Part shown: positions 7,794-15,922 of the stretch, in pieces
Position numbering within the stretch: position 1 is the first letter of the stretch
Layout of the letters: the number at the start of each line of letters is the position of its first letter
DNA from: Streptomyces sp. TSRI0281
GTDB taxonomy: Bacteria; Actinomycetota; Actinomycetes; Streptomycetales; Streptomycetaceae
DNA length: 36,073 nucleotides
Reading direction: 5' to 3'
Assembly: GCF_001905125.1 (NCBI RefSeq)
Contig: NZ_LWLE01000026.1
Location: forward strand, 1-36,073
Made by a program: the position numbers and the translations under genes
Notes under the pieces: generated by a model
What the model was told of the DNA's origin: nothing
The model's database searches: none
The model's input: only the letters and a program-made list of their open reading frames with translations

Positions 7794-8300
7794 ATGAGTC
7801 CGATCTCCACGCACCATCGGTTCCGGGATCCACGCAGCACGAAGTACGACTTCCTCGCGTCTGTTCTCGTGCGCTGTCCCGGCTGCGAGAAGGTCGCACA
7901 CGTCGGGACAGCACCAGGCCCTGCCGGAGTGCACGATCAGGGTCTTTTCGCTCCAAGGCGACTCGTCTGCCGGAACTGCGGGACGGCGAAGGAATGGAGC
8001 CGTGGGCGTGTGACCTTGCCCAGGGACCGGCACGAGTCGGCCACAGACCCGTACTTCGGCGTCCGTCTGTGGCTGCAGGCGGAGACCCGGCACGGGCGGG
8101 TATGGGCCTACAGCCTGGAACACCTGGACCTGATCAGGCGATTCGTGCAGGCACCGCTACGCGAAGGGATTCCCTGGCACGAAAAGAGCCGAAGGATGAC
8201 CGTGGTGGCGCGCCTGCCCGCATGGATGCAGCAAGCCAAGAACCGCGACGAGGTACTGCGGGCCATCGCCCGCATCCACGCCTTACTGCTCCGCACCTGA
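7794..8300 (+). CDS. Zinc-ribbon protein of unknown function
   Basis: This 168-residue protein has two CxxC knuckles, VRCPGCEKV near residue 24 and LVCRNCGTAKEW near residue 60, forming a probable zinc ribbon. A conserved-looking middle follows (YFGVRLWLQAETRHGRVWAYSLEHLDLI) and then a basic C-terminus (RMTVVARLPAWMQQAKNRDEVLRAIARIHALLL). It has no signal peptide. No Shine-Dalgarno site precedes ATG 7794, but CATACT at 7782-7787 is placed at -12 to -7, as in leaderless Streptomyces transcripts. The frame is open upstream into an IS3 fragment by chance. Similar proteins are common and uncharacterised in streptomycetes as far as I recall; single-strand nucleic-acid binding is a guess only. Confidence 0.75.
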   Translation: MSPISTHHRFRDPRSTKYDFLASVLVRCPGCEKVAHVGTAPGPAGVHDQGLFAPRRLVCRNCGTAKEWSRGRVTLPRDRHESATDPYFGVRLWLQAETRHGRVWAYSLEHLDLIRRFVQAPLREGIPWHEKSRRMTVVARLPAWMQQAKNRDEVLRAIARIHALLLRT

Positions 8301-8393
8301 CTCTGGAGCGCCGAACTTGTCGCTTACCCCGTGACGAGTCCCAGCACGCGCACCATCAACCGGACACGGCGACACCCCGTCGCTGCGTGCGCC

Positions 8394-8632
8394 TCACCGC
8401 GGTGGTTCTCCCGCGTCCGGCGACGGGGAGGTGCCGGGACGCCGGGTGTCGGCGTAGACACGTGCCCGGATGCCCGGATGCCCGGGAGTCCGCTGTCCGG
8501 TACTGAGGCCGGATGTCGCCCACCGTTCCTGGAGGCCGGCCGTCACGGTGTTCAGGGTGGTCTCGTCGGGGGCGGTGATGTCCAGGACCACCAGGCCGGG
8601 CTCGGACAGATGCGCTCATGGATCGGGTGCAT
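8394..8632 (-). pseudogene. DUF6207 family protein, frameshifted
   Basis: From ATG 8632 the sequence MHPIHE is followed, after a one-base shift near 8616, by AHLSEPGLVVLDITAPDETT. It continues with LQERWATSG, RTPGHPGIRARVYADTRR, and stops at 8394. This is the full pattern of the short DUF6207 proteins common in Streptomyces, about 80 residues, function unknown. Restoring one G in the run before GCGCAT would join the two parts. Nothing near it suggests a role. Confidence 0.65.
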
Positions 8633-8994
8633 GCCCTCACCGACGCCCTTTCCTGTAAGGGCGGTTCGGGGGAGGGGCCGGCCCAACCCGGACGGGGGAT
8701 CTCGTGCTCCTGGTGGAGCAAGATCGGCAATGCGGCCTCCGCGTCGAATCCTGTTCCTCGTAGCTGAGTTCAGGATCATGAAGGGGCCGGACCACGGTCC
8801 GCGAAACACTCGGACGAGTGCTATATAGCTACGCCCGTTCGAAGCGGACCGCCAAGTTCAAAGCCAGACTCGGACCAGCGTGCGCAGGTAACTGGGTAAG
8901 GCCAGGCAGAGCCCACGCGAGCCGCCCTTCATCGAAGCACGGTGGGCAGGTCGCGAGCAGCCTGCTGGAGCGTTCTGACTGTGGCCGGCACCCG
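8633..8994. other. Intergenic stretch without recognisable gene
   Basis: No reading frame here has a protein-like composition in either direction. A GTCGAATCC segment near 8742 resembles a tRNA T loop, but the flanking bases do not pair and no anticodon arm fits. Nothing else is visible. Confidence 0.5.
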
Positions 8995-10026
8995 TCAGGG
9001 GCGCAAGGCCCATGGGTCGTCGTCCTCCACTGGATCGGCTTGTTCGGGCTGGAGCAGCTCTCGGATGCAGTGCTGCAGCCCCGTTTCGCCGGATCGGCTG
9101 GCGGCGGCCATCCAAGGCAAGGCGCTCATGGCATGGGCGACGTCCTCTGTGACGAGGGCGTCGACGGTGGCGCGCAGGTCCTCGGGGACGGGTTCGTTGG
9201 TCAGGCAGAGCCAGCCGACCGCAGCGGCGAGCTGGACCTCGGGCGACTGTGTCCGGTCCCGCCACTGCTCTCGTATCCACGCGGTGGTCGGCGTGTGGGG
9301 GTGTGTGCGGGTGGCCTCGGCGGTGGCCAGGACCAGGGCTGCGCGAACGATCGGGTCCTGCTCGGTGGCCAGCCGGGTGAGGAAAGCTGCACGGACCGCA
9401 CGGTCAAGGTCGTTGGCGGTAGCCAGGGCGTAGGCAGCGCGGATGCGGATGACCGGGTCGGGATCGTCGAGAAGCGGCTGCAGCAGGGCGGCGTCGACGG
9501 TGATCGCGGCGCGGGCGGCGGCGACCGCCCAGCCCGCCGGGTAGCCGCTCACCTCGACGCCGTAGTCGTCGTAGAGGTCTTCGTCGCGGGCTACGGCGTG
9601 ACGGAGTAGCAGTTGGTCGCGGGAGGCGACGCCGAAGTGGCGGGCGCGAGCGGGGCAGGAGACTGCGGCGAGTGCATCGGCGCGGTAAGGGTGGCGTGTG
9701 TCGGCGGCGATCCGGGTCAGGAACGGCACGGCGAGCACGGCGGCGGCCCGCATGTCGTTGGCGCACATGCCGATCACGACGCCGGTTTCGGCACGGCCCG
9801 GCGTGTCGCCGCCGTGCAGCAGTCGGACTGCCTCCCTGACGTGGTCGCCCTGCGGGAAGTGCTCCCAGGGGACTTCGTCGAGCAGGAATCCGTCCTTGGT
9901 CGCGGGCCGTATGCCGGCCATAACAGCCCGCACGTCGAACGGGCCGCCCGCGAACGAGGAAAGTTTCGCCCCGTCCACCAGCGCCCGGCACATTGCGAAC
10001 GTCGGATCGGTTCGCCACCCACCCAT
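8995..10026 (-). CDS. HEAT-repeat protein
   Basis: This 343-residue soluble protein is rich in Ala, Leu and Arg with paired helices. At least four repeat units can be seen, for instance LLDDPDPVIRIRAAYALATA around residues 185-205 and ATEQDPIVRAALVLATAEAT about 40 residues later. The D-P-x-V-R-x-x-A-A pattern is typical of HEAT repeats. The N-terminal third (FLLDEVPWEHFPQGDHVREA) is less repetitive. Such proteins are protein-binding scaffolds; no partner is indicated. ATG 10026 follows a divergent intergenic region of about 140 bp shared with the broken plus-strand gene at 10170, so both probably have promoters there. No signal peptide is present. Confidence 0.85.
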   Translation of the reverse strand: MGGWRTDPTFAMCRALVDGAKLSSFAGGPFDVRAVMAGIRPATKDGFLLDEVPWEHFPQGDHVREAVRLLHGGDTPGRAETGVVIGMCANDMRAAAVLAVPFLTRIAADTRHPYRADALAAVSCPARARHFGVASRDQLLLRHAVARDEDLYDDYGVEVSGYPAGWAVAAARAAITVDAALLQPLLDDPDPVIRIRAAYALATANDLDRAVRAAFLTRLATEQDPIVRAALVLATAEATRTHPHTPTTAWIREQWRDRTQSPEVQLAAAVGWLCLTNEPVPEDLRATVDALVTEDVAHAMSALPWMAAASRSGETGLQHCIRELLQPEQADPVEDDDPWALRP

Positions 10027-10169
10027 GTCACACCACCCACCCCAGAGCTCAATACGAGCAAATCATGCCCCAGCGCACTGACATGGTTGTCTACCGGACC
10101 GTGCCACCTGTTGTCACAGGGATCGCGAATCCGGCAACCCGCTGTTCCGGCGGCTCCTACGCTGCCCGC

Positions 10170-10616
10170 ATGACGCACGAATCCACTGAAATGCCCGTAC
10201 GGGCGGAGTACGACTCCGACTGCACGTCTACCTCGATCACCCCGTCCAGGGCCCGCTGGGCTACTGCACCGGCACCGGCCCCGACGAGCCGTTCGACCCC
10301 GCCGCCGCGAACCGGGCGCTGGCGGAAGGGAGCTGGCAGGTCGTCGGCCCGTGGACGGCGATGCCGACCGGCGACGCCCCGTACACCGCGACAGTCACCC
10401 CCGTCACCCCCACCGCGGCCGCCCCCGCCACCAGTGACGGGATCCGCGACGAGCACATCGCCGACCTGTGCGCCGCTCTGGAGCGCGCCGGTCGGGAGGA
10501 GGCCACGGACGTGGGGCAGTCGGCCCGCCGTGGCAGGGGAGATCGAGGCGGTGCTCGCGCGCACCGCCCTCGCGGGTGACAGGCACCGCGCACCCAGCGC
10601 GACCACGGGCTCCTGA
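10170..10616 (+). pseudogene. Unknown small protein with two compensating frameshifts
   Basis: The start frame gives MTHESTEMPVRAEYDSD. A natural continuation (LHVYLDHPVQGPLGYCTGTG, QVVGPWTAMPTGDAPYTATV, IADLCAALERAGREEATDVG) lies in another frame from about 10220 to about 10515. The original frame then resumes with AVAGEIEAVLARTALAGDRH and stops at TGA 10616. The two indels cancel, so the start frame stays open throughout although its middle is nonsense. The restored protein would be about 147 residues, soluble and of unknown family. It is transcribed divergently from the HEAT-repeat gene. Confidence 0.5.
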
Positions 10617-10700
10617 GTGCGCGGCGCAGCAACCGGGGCGAGGCTCTGAGGTCCCTCGTTCGGCCGTACGGCGCACCGGAGCGGTGCTCGTTGAACGGAC

Positions 10701-11522
10701 ATGACCACCACGCTCCTGGCACCCCTTTGCCGTCACGCCCCAGAACGAGGTCACCGCTGCCAGCCGTACCGCGGCTTCGACGACGGCGACGGCTGGTACC
10801 ACGACGGGTTCATGGCCGACCCGGAATTCCCGCTCCTCTACAAGCGCGACCCATGGTGCTGGTCGCCCGAGCTCGGCTTCCACCGCTCGCGCACCCCGAA
10901 CGTCCCGCACCGCCTCACAGGGCTGATGGGAAGGAAGTTCGTCAGCAACAAGGGCCTGCAGATGTGGCAGGCCCTCCGGCTCGGCGCGGGATGGGGTACC
11001 AGCAGCGATCCGTGCGACAACGGCCACTGGACCGAACAGACCTGGCGGGTCTTCGAAGCCGCCGGTTCCCGATGGAGCGGAGACCTGGAACCGGTCGCCA
11101 GGCTCGGCCAGCTGGTCGGCCGCCACGTCGACAGCGGCGGCCAGGACCACATCGCCGAAGACGACGTGCTCCTCACCGGATGGTTCCGCGACGCGATCCT
11201 CGAATTCCTGCCCCACCCCGGCCTCGGCGAGTGGAACGACGTCCTGCTGCGCGCCTGCCACGGCCAAGGCGAACAGGACCGCGACTGGGTCCAGCAGCAG
11301 ATCCCACCGGAGCCGACCCACCGCCGGCAGTGGCGACGTGAAGAACCGCGCGTCTACGTCTGGGAGTACATGACCGGGACCTCCCACCACAACGGCGGCA
11401 TGCGCCCGATCAGCGCCACGTTCCGCATGACCGAACCCACCGACGACCAGGCGATGGAGTGGATGACCGCGACCATGCGCCACGCACTGCGCTGGGGCAG
11501 CTCGCGTCCGACCTCGGCTTGA
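10701..11522 (+). CDS. Uncharacterised 273-residue protein
   Basis: The protein is Trp-rich and soluble, without signal peptide. Notable parts are the N-terminal CRHAPERGHRCQPYRGFDDG, DPWCWSPELGFHRSRTPNVPH, GLMGRKFVSNKGLQMWQALR and the C-terminal MEWMTATMRHALRWG. I recognise no family. Reading frame length and composition strongly support a real gene. The ATG at 10701 has only a weak purine stretch (GAACGGA) before it. It lies 85 bp after the broken gene at 10170 on the same strand, so they may once have formed an operon. It ends just before a duplicated, decayed segment of opposite orientation. Confidence 0.75.
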   Translation: MTTTLLAPLCRHAPERGHRCQPYRGFDDGDGWYHDGFMADPEFPLLYKRDPWCWSPELGFHRSRTPNVPHRLTGLMGRKFVSNKGLQMWQALRLGAGWGTSSDPCDNGHWTEQTWRVFEAAGSRWSGDLEPVARLGQLVGRHVDSGGQDHIAEDDVLLTGWFRDAILEFLPHPGLGEWNDVLLRACHGQGEQDRDWVQQQIPPEPTHRRQWRREEPRVYVWEYMTGTSHHNGGMRPISATFRMTEPTDDQAMEWMTATMRHALRWGSSRPTSA

Positions 11523-11544
11523 CGACTGCCGCACCCACCCGGAC

Positions 11545-11756
11545 AGCGGCGCACCCTGGGGTGCCTCTTCGCAGTCCGGTGCGTGCAGCACACCCTGGGC
11601 CGGGCCCCGGCCCTCGCGCACCTTCGCCAGAACTCAGCCCGAAGGCCGGCGCTCCCCGAGGACCTCGCGGACCGACGGCTTCGGCGGCGCTGGCGGAAGC
11701 GGCTCGGTGGGGACCTGGTCGTAGTCGACGCCGTCGACCGGCCGCACGTGCTCGGG
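11545..11756. repeat. 212-bp duplicate of 12657-12868, copy 1
   Basis: This block aligns base for base without gaps with 12657-12868. The first about 120 bases are nearly identical and substitutions cluster in the Pro-rich linker. Copy 2 lies in an intact DUF6233-like gene; here the coding frame is broken. Confidence 0.9.
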
Positions 11757-11830
11757 CGGCCATTGCTTCGTACTGCTTCGCGCGGTCTGCCCCGGGGCGA
11801 GTCGGGTCGATGGACGACGCGCAGGCGTGG
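11545..11830 (-). pseudogene. Decayed duplicate of the helical-protein/DUF6233-like gene pair
   Basis: Read on the minus strand, ADRAKQYEAMAAR at about 11760-11800 resembles RARRYEAMAAR in the 85-residue protein encoded at 13133-13390. It is joined directly to PPEHVRPVDGVDYDQVPTEP, VREVLGERRPSG and GVLHAPDCEEAPQGAPL, which match the middle of the protein encoded at 12533-13093. The two parts are in different frames. The simplest reading is an older tandem copy of the two-gene operon that lost the region between the N-terminus of the first gene and the middle of the second, and then its 3' end. Confidence 0.65.
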
Positions 11831-11845
11831 GGCGGGAGCGACACG

Positions 11846-12292
11846 CTACGACATGCTGCTGTAGTCCTGCGGCGCCTTGCGCAGGATCGCGATCATTTGT
11901 TCCTGGGTGAGCGAGCGGTGCACCGGGGCGGAACAGCTGGCGATCTTCTGGTACAGGACTTCGGCCGGGATCGGGGGAACGTTCGCGAAGAGCGGGTGGT
12001 GGTCTGCCCCGGCGCCCTCGCTGAACTCCCGGTGCAGGAGCCAGATGGCCTCGGCAAACATGGGGTAGTTGCTTTCGTGCTTGGCCCAGAGGCATTTCAG
12101 CGACTCGAAGCCGGTGTCGCGCTTCACGAAGCCCCACCAGTACGACATCTCGACGGTCTTGTCCTCGAACTTGTCGTCGTGCTGGTACTGAGTCCAGTCG
12201 TTGAGGATCTCCCAGCGCAGTGCGTTGACGATCACTCCGCTCGGTGCGTCGGTCTGCGCCATGTCGGACACGAACCCTTTAATAAAAGACAT
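11846..12292 (-). CDS. Uncharacterised 148-residue protein
   Basis: This soluble, mostly helical protein begins MSFIKGFVSDMAQTDAPSGV at ATG 12292. It has aromatic-rich blocks (RWEILNDWTQYQHDDKF, MSYWWGFVKRDTGF, MFAEAIWLLHREF) and ends at 11846. Base composition is less GC-rich than its neighbours, including many A/T third positions, which suggests a separate origin. A weak AGGGTGG precedes the start. It lies between the decayed duplicate and the intact DUF6233-like gene, all on the minus strand. I recognise no family. Confidence 0.75.
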   Translation of the reverse strand: MSFIKGFVSDMAQTDAPSGVIVNALRWEILNDWTQYQHDDKFEDKTVEMSYWWGFVKRDTGFESLKCLWAKHESNYPMFAEAIWLLHREFSEGAGADHHPLFANVPPIPAEVLYQKIASCSAPVHRSLTQEQMIAILRKAPQDYSSMS

Positions 12293-12487
12293 GCAACCAC
12301 CCTAGCCACTTCGTGAGTTGGCGACTCCCGATCCGTGACCTACGCAGGTTCGGAACGCGAAGAATTTCAGGACCGCGCGATGCCTGACAGGGCCGCGTCA
12401 CAATTTGCCCCATTTTAGGATGGTTTTACCTCCTGGTTTTCTGCCTTTACCCACATGTGAACCGTTCTACGTTCTGCGCCTGAGCGT

Positions 12488-12537
12488 CGGTGTCCGATTT
12501 TCGCGACACCGTCACGCCCTGACCCATGCGGGTCAGG
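12488..12537 (-). terminator. Two tandem stem-loops
   Basis: CCTGACCC/GGGTCAGG with an ATGC loop (12518-12537) overlaps the stop codon of the minus-strand gene ending at 12533. A second stem, CGGTGTC/GACACCG (12488-12511), follows. Together they form a likely double terminator for the operon. The next 200 bp (12293-12487) hold no gene and are comparatively AT-rich. Confidence 0.6.
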
Positions 12538-13093
12538 AGTCGCCGATGTGGTCGAAGCCCCGGAGCATCGGCGTGAGTTCCTGAGCGCACCCGCACAGCG
12601 TGCACAGCTGTGTCCCCGGGTTCTGCGCGACGTCCAGGGCGCGCAGAACATCGAGTAGCGGCGCACCCTGGGGTGCCTCTTCGCAGTCCGGTGCGTGCAG
12701 CACACCCTGGGCCGGGCCCCGGCCCTCGCGTACCTTCGCCAGAACCCAGCCCGAAGGCCGGCGCTCCCCGAGGACCTCGCGGACCACCGACTTCGGCGGC
12801 GCCGACGGAGAGGGCTCGGTGGGGACCTGGTCGTAGTCCACGCCGTCGACCGGCCGCACGTGCTCGGGAGCCCTCACCCACACCCGGTACTCCGCAGCCT
12901 CCACACCACCGTTTTCAAGATCCCGGTTGGACGGCAGTCCCACGAGGTACACCCAGCCCGCTTCTGTCTGCCGTCGCCTCCACAGTCGCGCCACGACCTC
13001 CTGCTCCGGATGTCCGAGCACCGGGTCGGCGGGCAGCACGACCCGCACCGGCACGGGGGCCGACTCGGCTGCGTCATCGGAAGCGGGCGTCAC
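12533..13093 (-). CDS. DUF6233-like protein
   Basis: The 186-residue protein opens with PVRVVLPADPVLGHPEQE and a strand-rich region (GWVYLVGLPSNRDLENGGV, AAEYRVWVRAPEHVRPVDGV). A Pro-rich linker follows (QVPTEPSPSAPPK). The C-terminal part has Cys residues spaced as in a metal or disulfide motif: VLHAPDCEEAPQG, then LCTLCGCAQEL. It ends MLRGFDHIGDS. This layout recalls the DUF6233-type proteins that are abundant, and of unknown function, in Streptomyces. The start is GTG at 13093, 39 bp after the stop of the 85-residue gene upstream on the same strand, so the two form an operon. A decayed copy of part of it lies at 11545-11756. Confidence 0.7.
   Translation of the reverse strand: MTPASDDAAESAPVPVRVVLPADPVLGHPEQEVVARLWRRRQTEAGWVYLVGLPSNRDLENGGVEAAEYRVWVRAPEHVRPVDGVDYDQVPTEPSPSAPPKSVVREVLGERRPSGWVLAKVREGRGPAQGVLHAPDCEEAPQGAPLLDVLRALDVAQNPGTQLCTLCGCAQELTPMLRGFDHIGDS
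12657..12868. repeat. 212-bp duplicate of 11545-11756, copy 2
   Basis: This block is the intact member of the pair and covers the middle and much of the C-terminal part of the DUF6233-like gene. See copy 1 for the comparison. Confidence 0.9.
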
Positions 13094-13132
13094 GGTCCCA
13101 CGGTAAGCACCGCCGCTGCCAGCTGATGGATG

Positions 13133-13390
13133 TCACCGCTCGGGCAGTTTGCGGCGAAGAAGGTTCATCGCCTTCTCCACGCTCCCGAGCTGGTCGCCCA
13201 GCACCCGCATACGCCAGTCCATGCGCTCCATCCGGGCGGCGACCGCCAGCGACCCGAACGTCTGAGCCAGCTGTGCCGCGCCTGCATCGCCCGCCATTGC
13301 TTTCTTCACGTACCGGGCGGCCATCGCCTCGTACCGCCTTGCGCGTTCCACCGCGCCTTCGTATTCGGTCGCGTCTTCGTGCTCGGTCAT
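13133..13390 (-). CDS. Small helical protein, first gene of operon
   Basis: This 85-residue, highly charged, all-helical protein (VERARRYEAMAARYVKKAMA, FGSLAVAARMERMDWRMRVL, GSVEKAMNLLRRKLPER) probably forms a coiled coil. ATG 13390 has a strong GGGGAGG seven bases upstream. It precedes the DUF6233-like gene by 39 bp on the same strand, and part of the same gene order recurs in the decayed duplicate near 11.7 kb. This suggests the two proteins work together. The function is unknown. Confidence 0.75.
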   Translation of the reverse strand: MTEHEDATEYEGAVERARRYEAMAARYVKKAMAGDAGAAQLAQTFGSLAVAARMERMDWRMRVLGDQLGSVEKAMNLLRRKLPER

Positions 13391-13804
13391 GCGATCCTCC
13401 CCGGTTGATCTCTCCCACCGTTGTACCGACAGCGCCGCACAAGCGGGGCGCCTGCGGATCTTTGGGCCGGAAAGTTGTCCTGTGACGGCGCGGCGTAGTT
13501 GGCAAGCGGACTGCTCGGCAGCCCCTGGTCAGAGCGATGTGACGCTTCGTGGTTGGCAAGAGTGACGCAGGTTAGTTGGCAGCCAGTCTCTCCAAAGCCG
13601 CAGGTCAGCACTGTCCGAGTGAGCCCTTCCTGGGCGTTAGCCAATTACCCTGCTGAATTGCCGAGTGTGCTGCGTCATCACATGTCCACAGATCGCAGCT
13701 CAGGGCCCAACCTTCGCTGAATCTGTCCACAGGCCCGCCGTTTTAGCGTCGGTGTCCGCTTCCGGGTGTGAGGTGCCGGGACGCACACCGAAAGGGCACG
13801 GCCG
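13391..13804. other. Intergenic region with DnaA-box-like sites and TTGGCA repeats, possible origin remnant
   Basis: ATGTCCACA (13682-13690) and CTGTCCACA (13723-13731) each differ by one base from the Streptomyces DnaA box TTGTCCACA and lie 41 bp apart in the same orientation. Upstream, TTGGCA occurs at 13499, 13553 and 13576, and GTGACGC at 13539 and 13562, both as direct repeats. The stretch is less GC-rich than its flanks and contains no gene. It immediately precedes an FtsK/SpoIIIE-type transfer gene, as in integrative or plasmid elements. No Rep gene is visible, so an origin function is speculative. Confidence 0.35.
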
Positions 13805-15717
13805 ATGACACAGACGAAGTTCGACAAGCAGGTGGAGGACACCGCGGAGTCGGTGGCGTTCGGGATCGGCAGGTTCCTGGCCGGCCGACCGATGGACGGG
13901 GTGAAGCGGACCGACGCGACGTTCTGGCGTACGGGCACCCGCGTCCTACCGAAGGTCGAACGCCGCGTCTCGCGTTCCTCCTACCGCGCCGGGTGGAAGC
14001 GCCTGACCTTCCGCGTCAGCGCGCTGGCCGCCGCCGGGGCGGGCGGCTACCAGGCCGGGTGGGTCCACCAGGACGCCACTGTCGCGACCGCCCAGGAGAT
14101 ATGGGCCGACCCCGATCCCGCGATCACCGTGCTGGAGCAGACCGGGATCGCCGCGGCGTCGACGGCCACCGTCTCGACCGCCGCCTATCTCGCGCTGACC
14201 CGCAAGCGCCGGGAGCTGATGCGGGAGTGGGTGATCCCGCTGCACGAAGCCCTCGCGCTGCCGCTGCGCCTGCCGGAGCAGACCGACCCGCGCCGCTACC
14301 TCCACATCCCGCGCAACTTCTCCGAGGACGACGCGGTGATCCCCGTGGACGTGCCGGGCCATCTGGACTTCTCCAAGGACCTGGTCGCCGACATCATCAC
14401 CACCAAGCTCGCCCTGGAGGGCGTCACCTTCTCCTGGCATCTGGCGGGCCGCGAGACGTACGTGACGGTGAAGAAGACCCGCAAGCCCCCGGCCAAGGCG
14501 GCCTTCAAGGACCCCAAGGTGCGCGAGATCGTGGCCGCCGCCAAGGAGTCCGCGCCCGTCATCGGGATCGGCTCCGCCGGACGGATCGTCACCGGCGACC
14601 TGGACGCGGAGTCCCCGCACATCCTGGTCAACGCCGCCCCGGGCGGCGGCAAGTCGGTGACCCTGCGGTGCATCGCCTGCCAGATGCTCCACCACGGCTC
14701 GCTCGTGTTCGTCCTGGACACCAAGCGGATCTCCCACCCGTGGGCGTCCGGGCTGCCCGGGGTCACCTACTGCCGCGACATCGCCGACATCCGCGACCAG
14801 CTCATCGAGCTCGGCATGGAAGGCCGGCGCCGCACCGGGTCGCCGACGGCCTGGGGATCGACGCCGACCCAAAGGACATCGGGCCCAGGTTGCTGATCCT
14901 CCTCGAAGAGGTCAACGCGACGATGAAGCAGCTGGCCCGCTACTGGGAGAAGACCCGCGAGTCCGGCGTTCCGAAGGTCTCTCCGGCCGTCGACGCGCTC
15001 AATGAGATCCTCTACATGGGCCGCCAGCTGCGCATGCACGTCCTCCTGGTCGCGCAGTCCGCGACCGCCCGCGCCCTGGGAGGCCCGGAGGTCCGCGAGC
15101 AGTTCTCCACCCGCATCCTGGCCCGCTACAGCCTGAACGCCTGGCGGATGCTTGCCCCGGAGGTCCACCCGGCGCCGAAGTCGACCAAGCACCAGGGGCG
15201 CGCCCAGGTCGTCTCCGGCGGGTCCGCGCGGGAGACGCAGATCCTGTTCTTCACCGAGCCCGAAGCCCGCGAGTGGGCCACCACCGGCAAGAAGGCCGCG
15301 GCCGTCGGCGGACCCGTCCCGGTGCAGATGCACAAGCCGCCCACCGACTCCCAGCCCGCCAGCGCCGGCGAGCTCCCGCCAGCCCCCGGGCCGCCCGCGA
15401 GCGGACACCGGCCCGTCGACGCCCGGAACCTCGCCCCGGCCGCCGCATCCGGCGAGCTCGCAGCCGACGCCACGCCGACTCCGACCCTGGCCCCGGCCCT
15501 GGTCTTCGGCGGCCAGGCGGTGGGGCTCCGCGAGGCCGCCGAAGACCACCTTCCCGGCATCACCCTGGCCGCGCTGCGCTTCGCCCGCGCCAAGGACCCG
15601 GCCTTCCCCGGCTCTTCAGGCAAGCGCGGCGCCGAACTCCTCTACCGCGCCGGCGACCTCAAGAAGTGGGCCCGCAACCGGCCTCGCGCCGTCACCAGCA
15701 CCACCGACCTCGACTGA
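13805..15717 (+). pseudogene. FtsK/SpoIIIE-type DNA translocase (Tra-like), one frameshift
   Basis: The protein, about 637 residues if restored, starts MTQTKFDKQVEDTAESVAFG at ATG 13805 with GAAAGG upstream. Two hydrophobic stretches near residues 75-120 (RVSALAAAGAGGYQAGW, TAAYLALTRKR) suggest membrane anchoring. The ATPase domain has Walker A APGGGKS near residue 280, VFVLDTKR, and Walker B RLLILLEEVN. It continues with VLLVAQSATARALGG, typical of Streptomyces plasmid and AICE transfer ATPases that move double-stranded DNA between hyphae. The C-terminus has a Pro/Ala linker and a helix-turn-helix-like end (REAAEDHLPGITLAALRFA). The frame breaks near 14832: EGRRR is followed by HRVADG in the next frame, and restoring one A gives RRNRVAD. 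No integrase or Rep gene accompanies it, so it is either a relic or a sequencing-indel casualty. Confidence 0.85.
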
Positions 15718-15922
15718 CCCCCACGATGTCGGGTCGGAAATCCGACCCGCCGCCCACCGATCCGGACCTGTCCGCTTTCGCCGACACGATCACCCCGCCC
15801 CTGAAGAGCAACCGGCTCACCAGGCATCACACAGAGCAGGAACACCGCACTTATGAAATAGACCGGCCGTGCGTGAACTGTGCCCGCCAGGCAGCAGACG
15901 AGGTGAGCGCAGGTACGTCCGG

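Noticed and set aside
8715..8765. tRNA-like segment with GTCGAATCC resembling a T loop
   Set aside because: The bases flanking the loop do not form a stem, and no anticodon or acceptor arm could be drawn.
8818..9609. Plus-strand frame opposite the HEAT-repeat gene
   Set aside because: It is antisense to a protein with clear repeat structure and has no ribosome binding site.
10691..11341. Alternative plus-strand frame overlapping the 273-residue gene
   Set aside because: Extremely Arg/Pro-rich, typical of a wrong frame; the frame starting at 10701 is far more protein-like.
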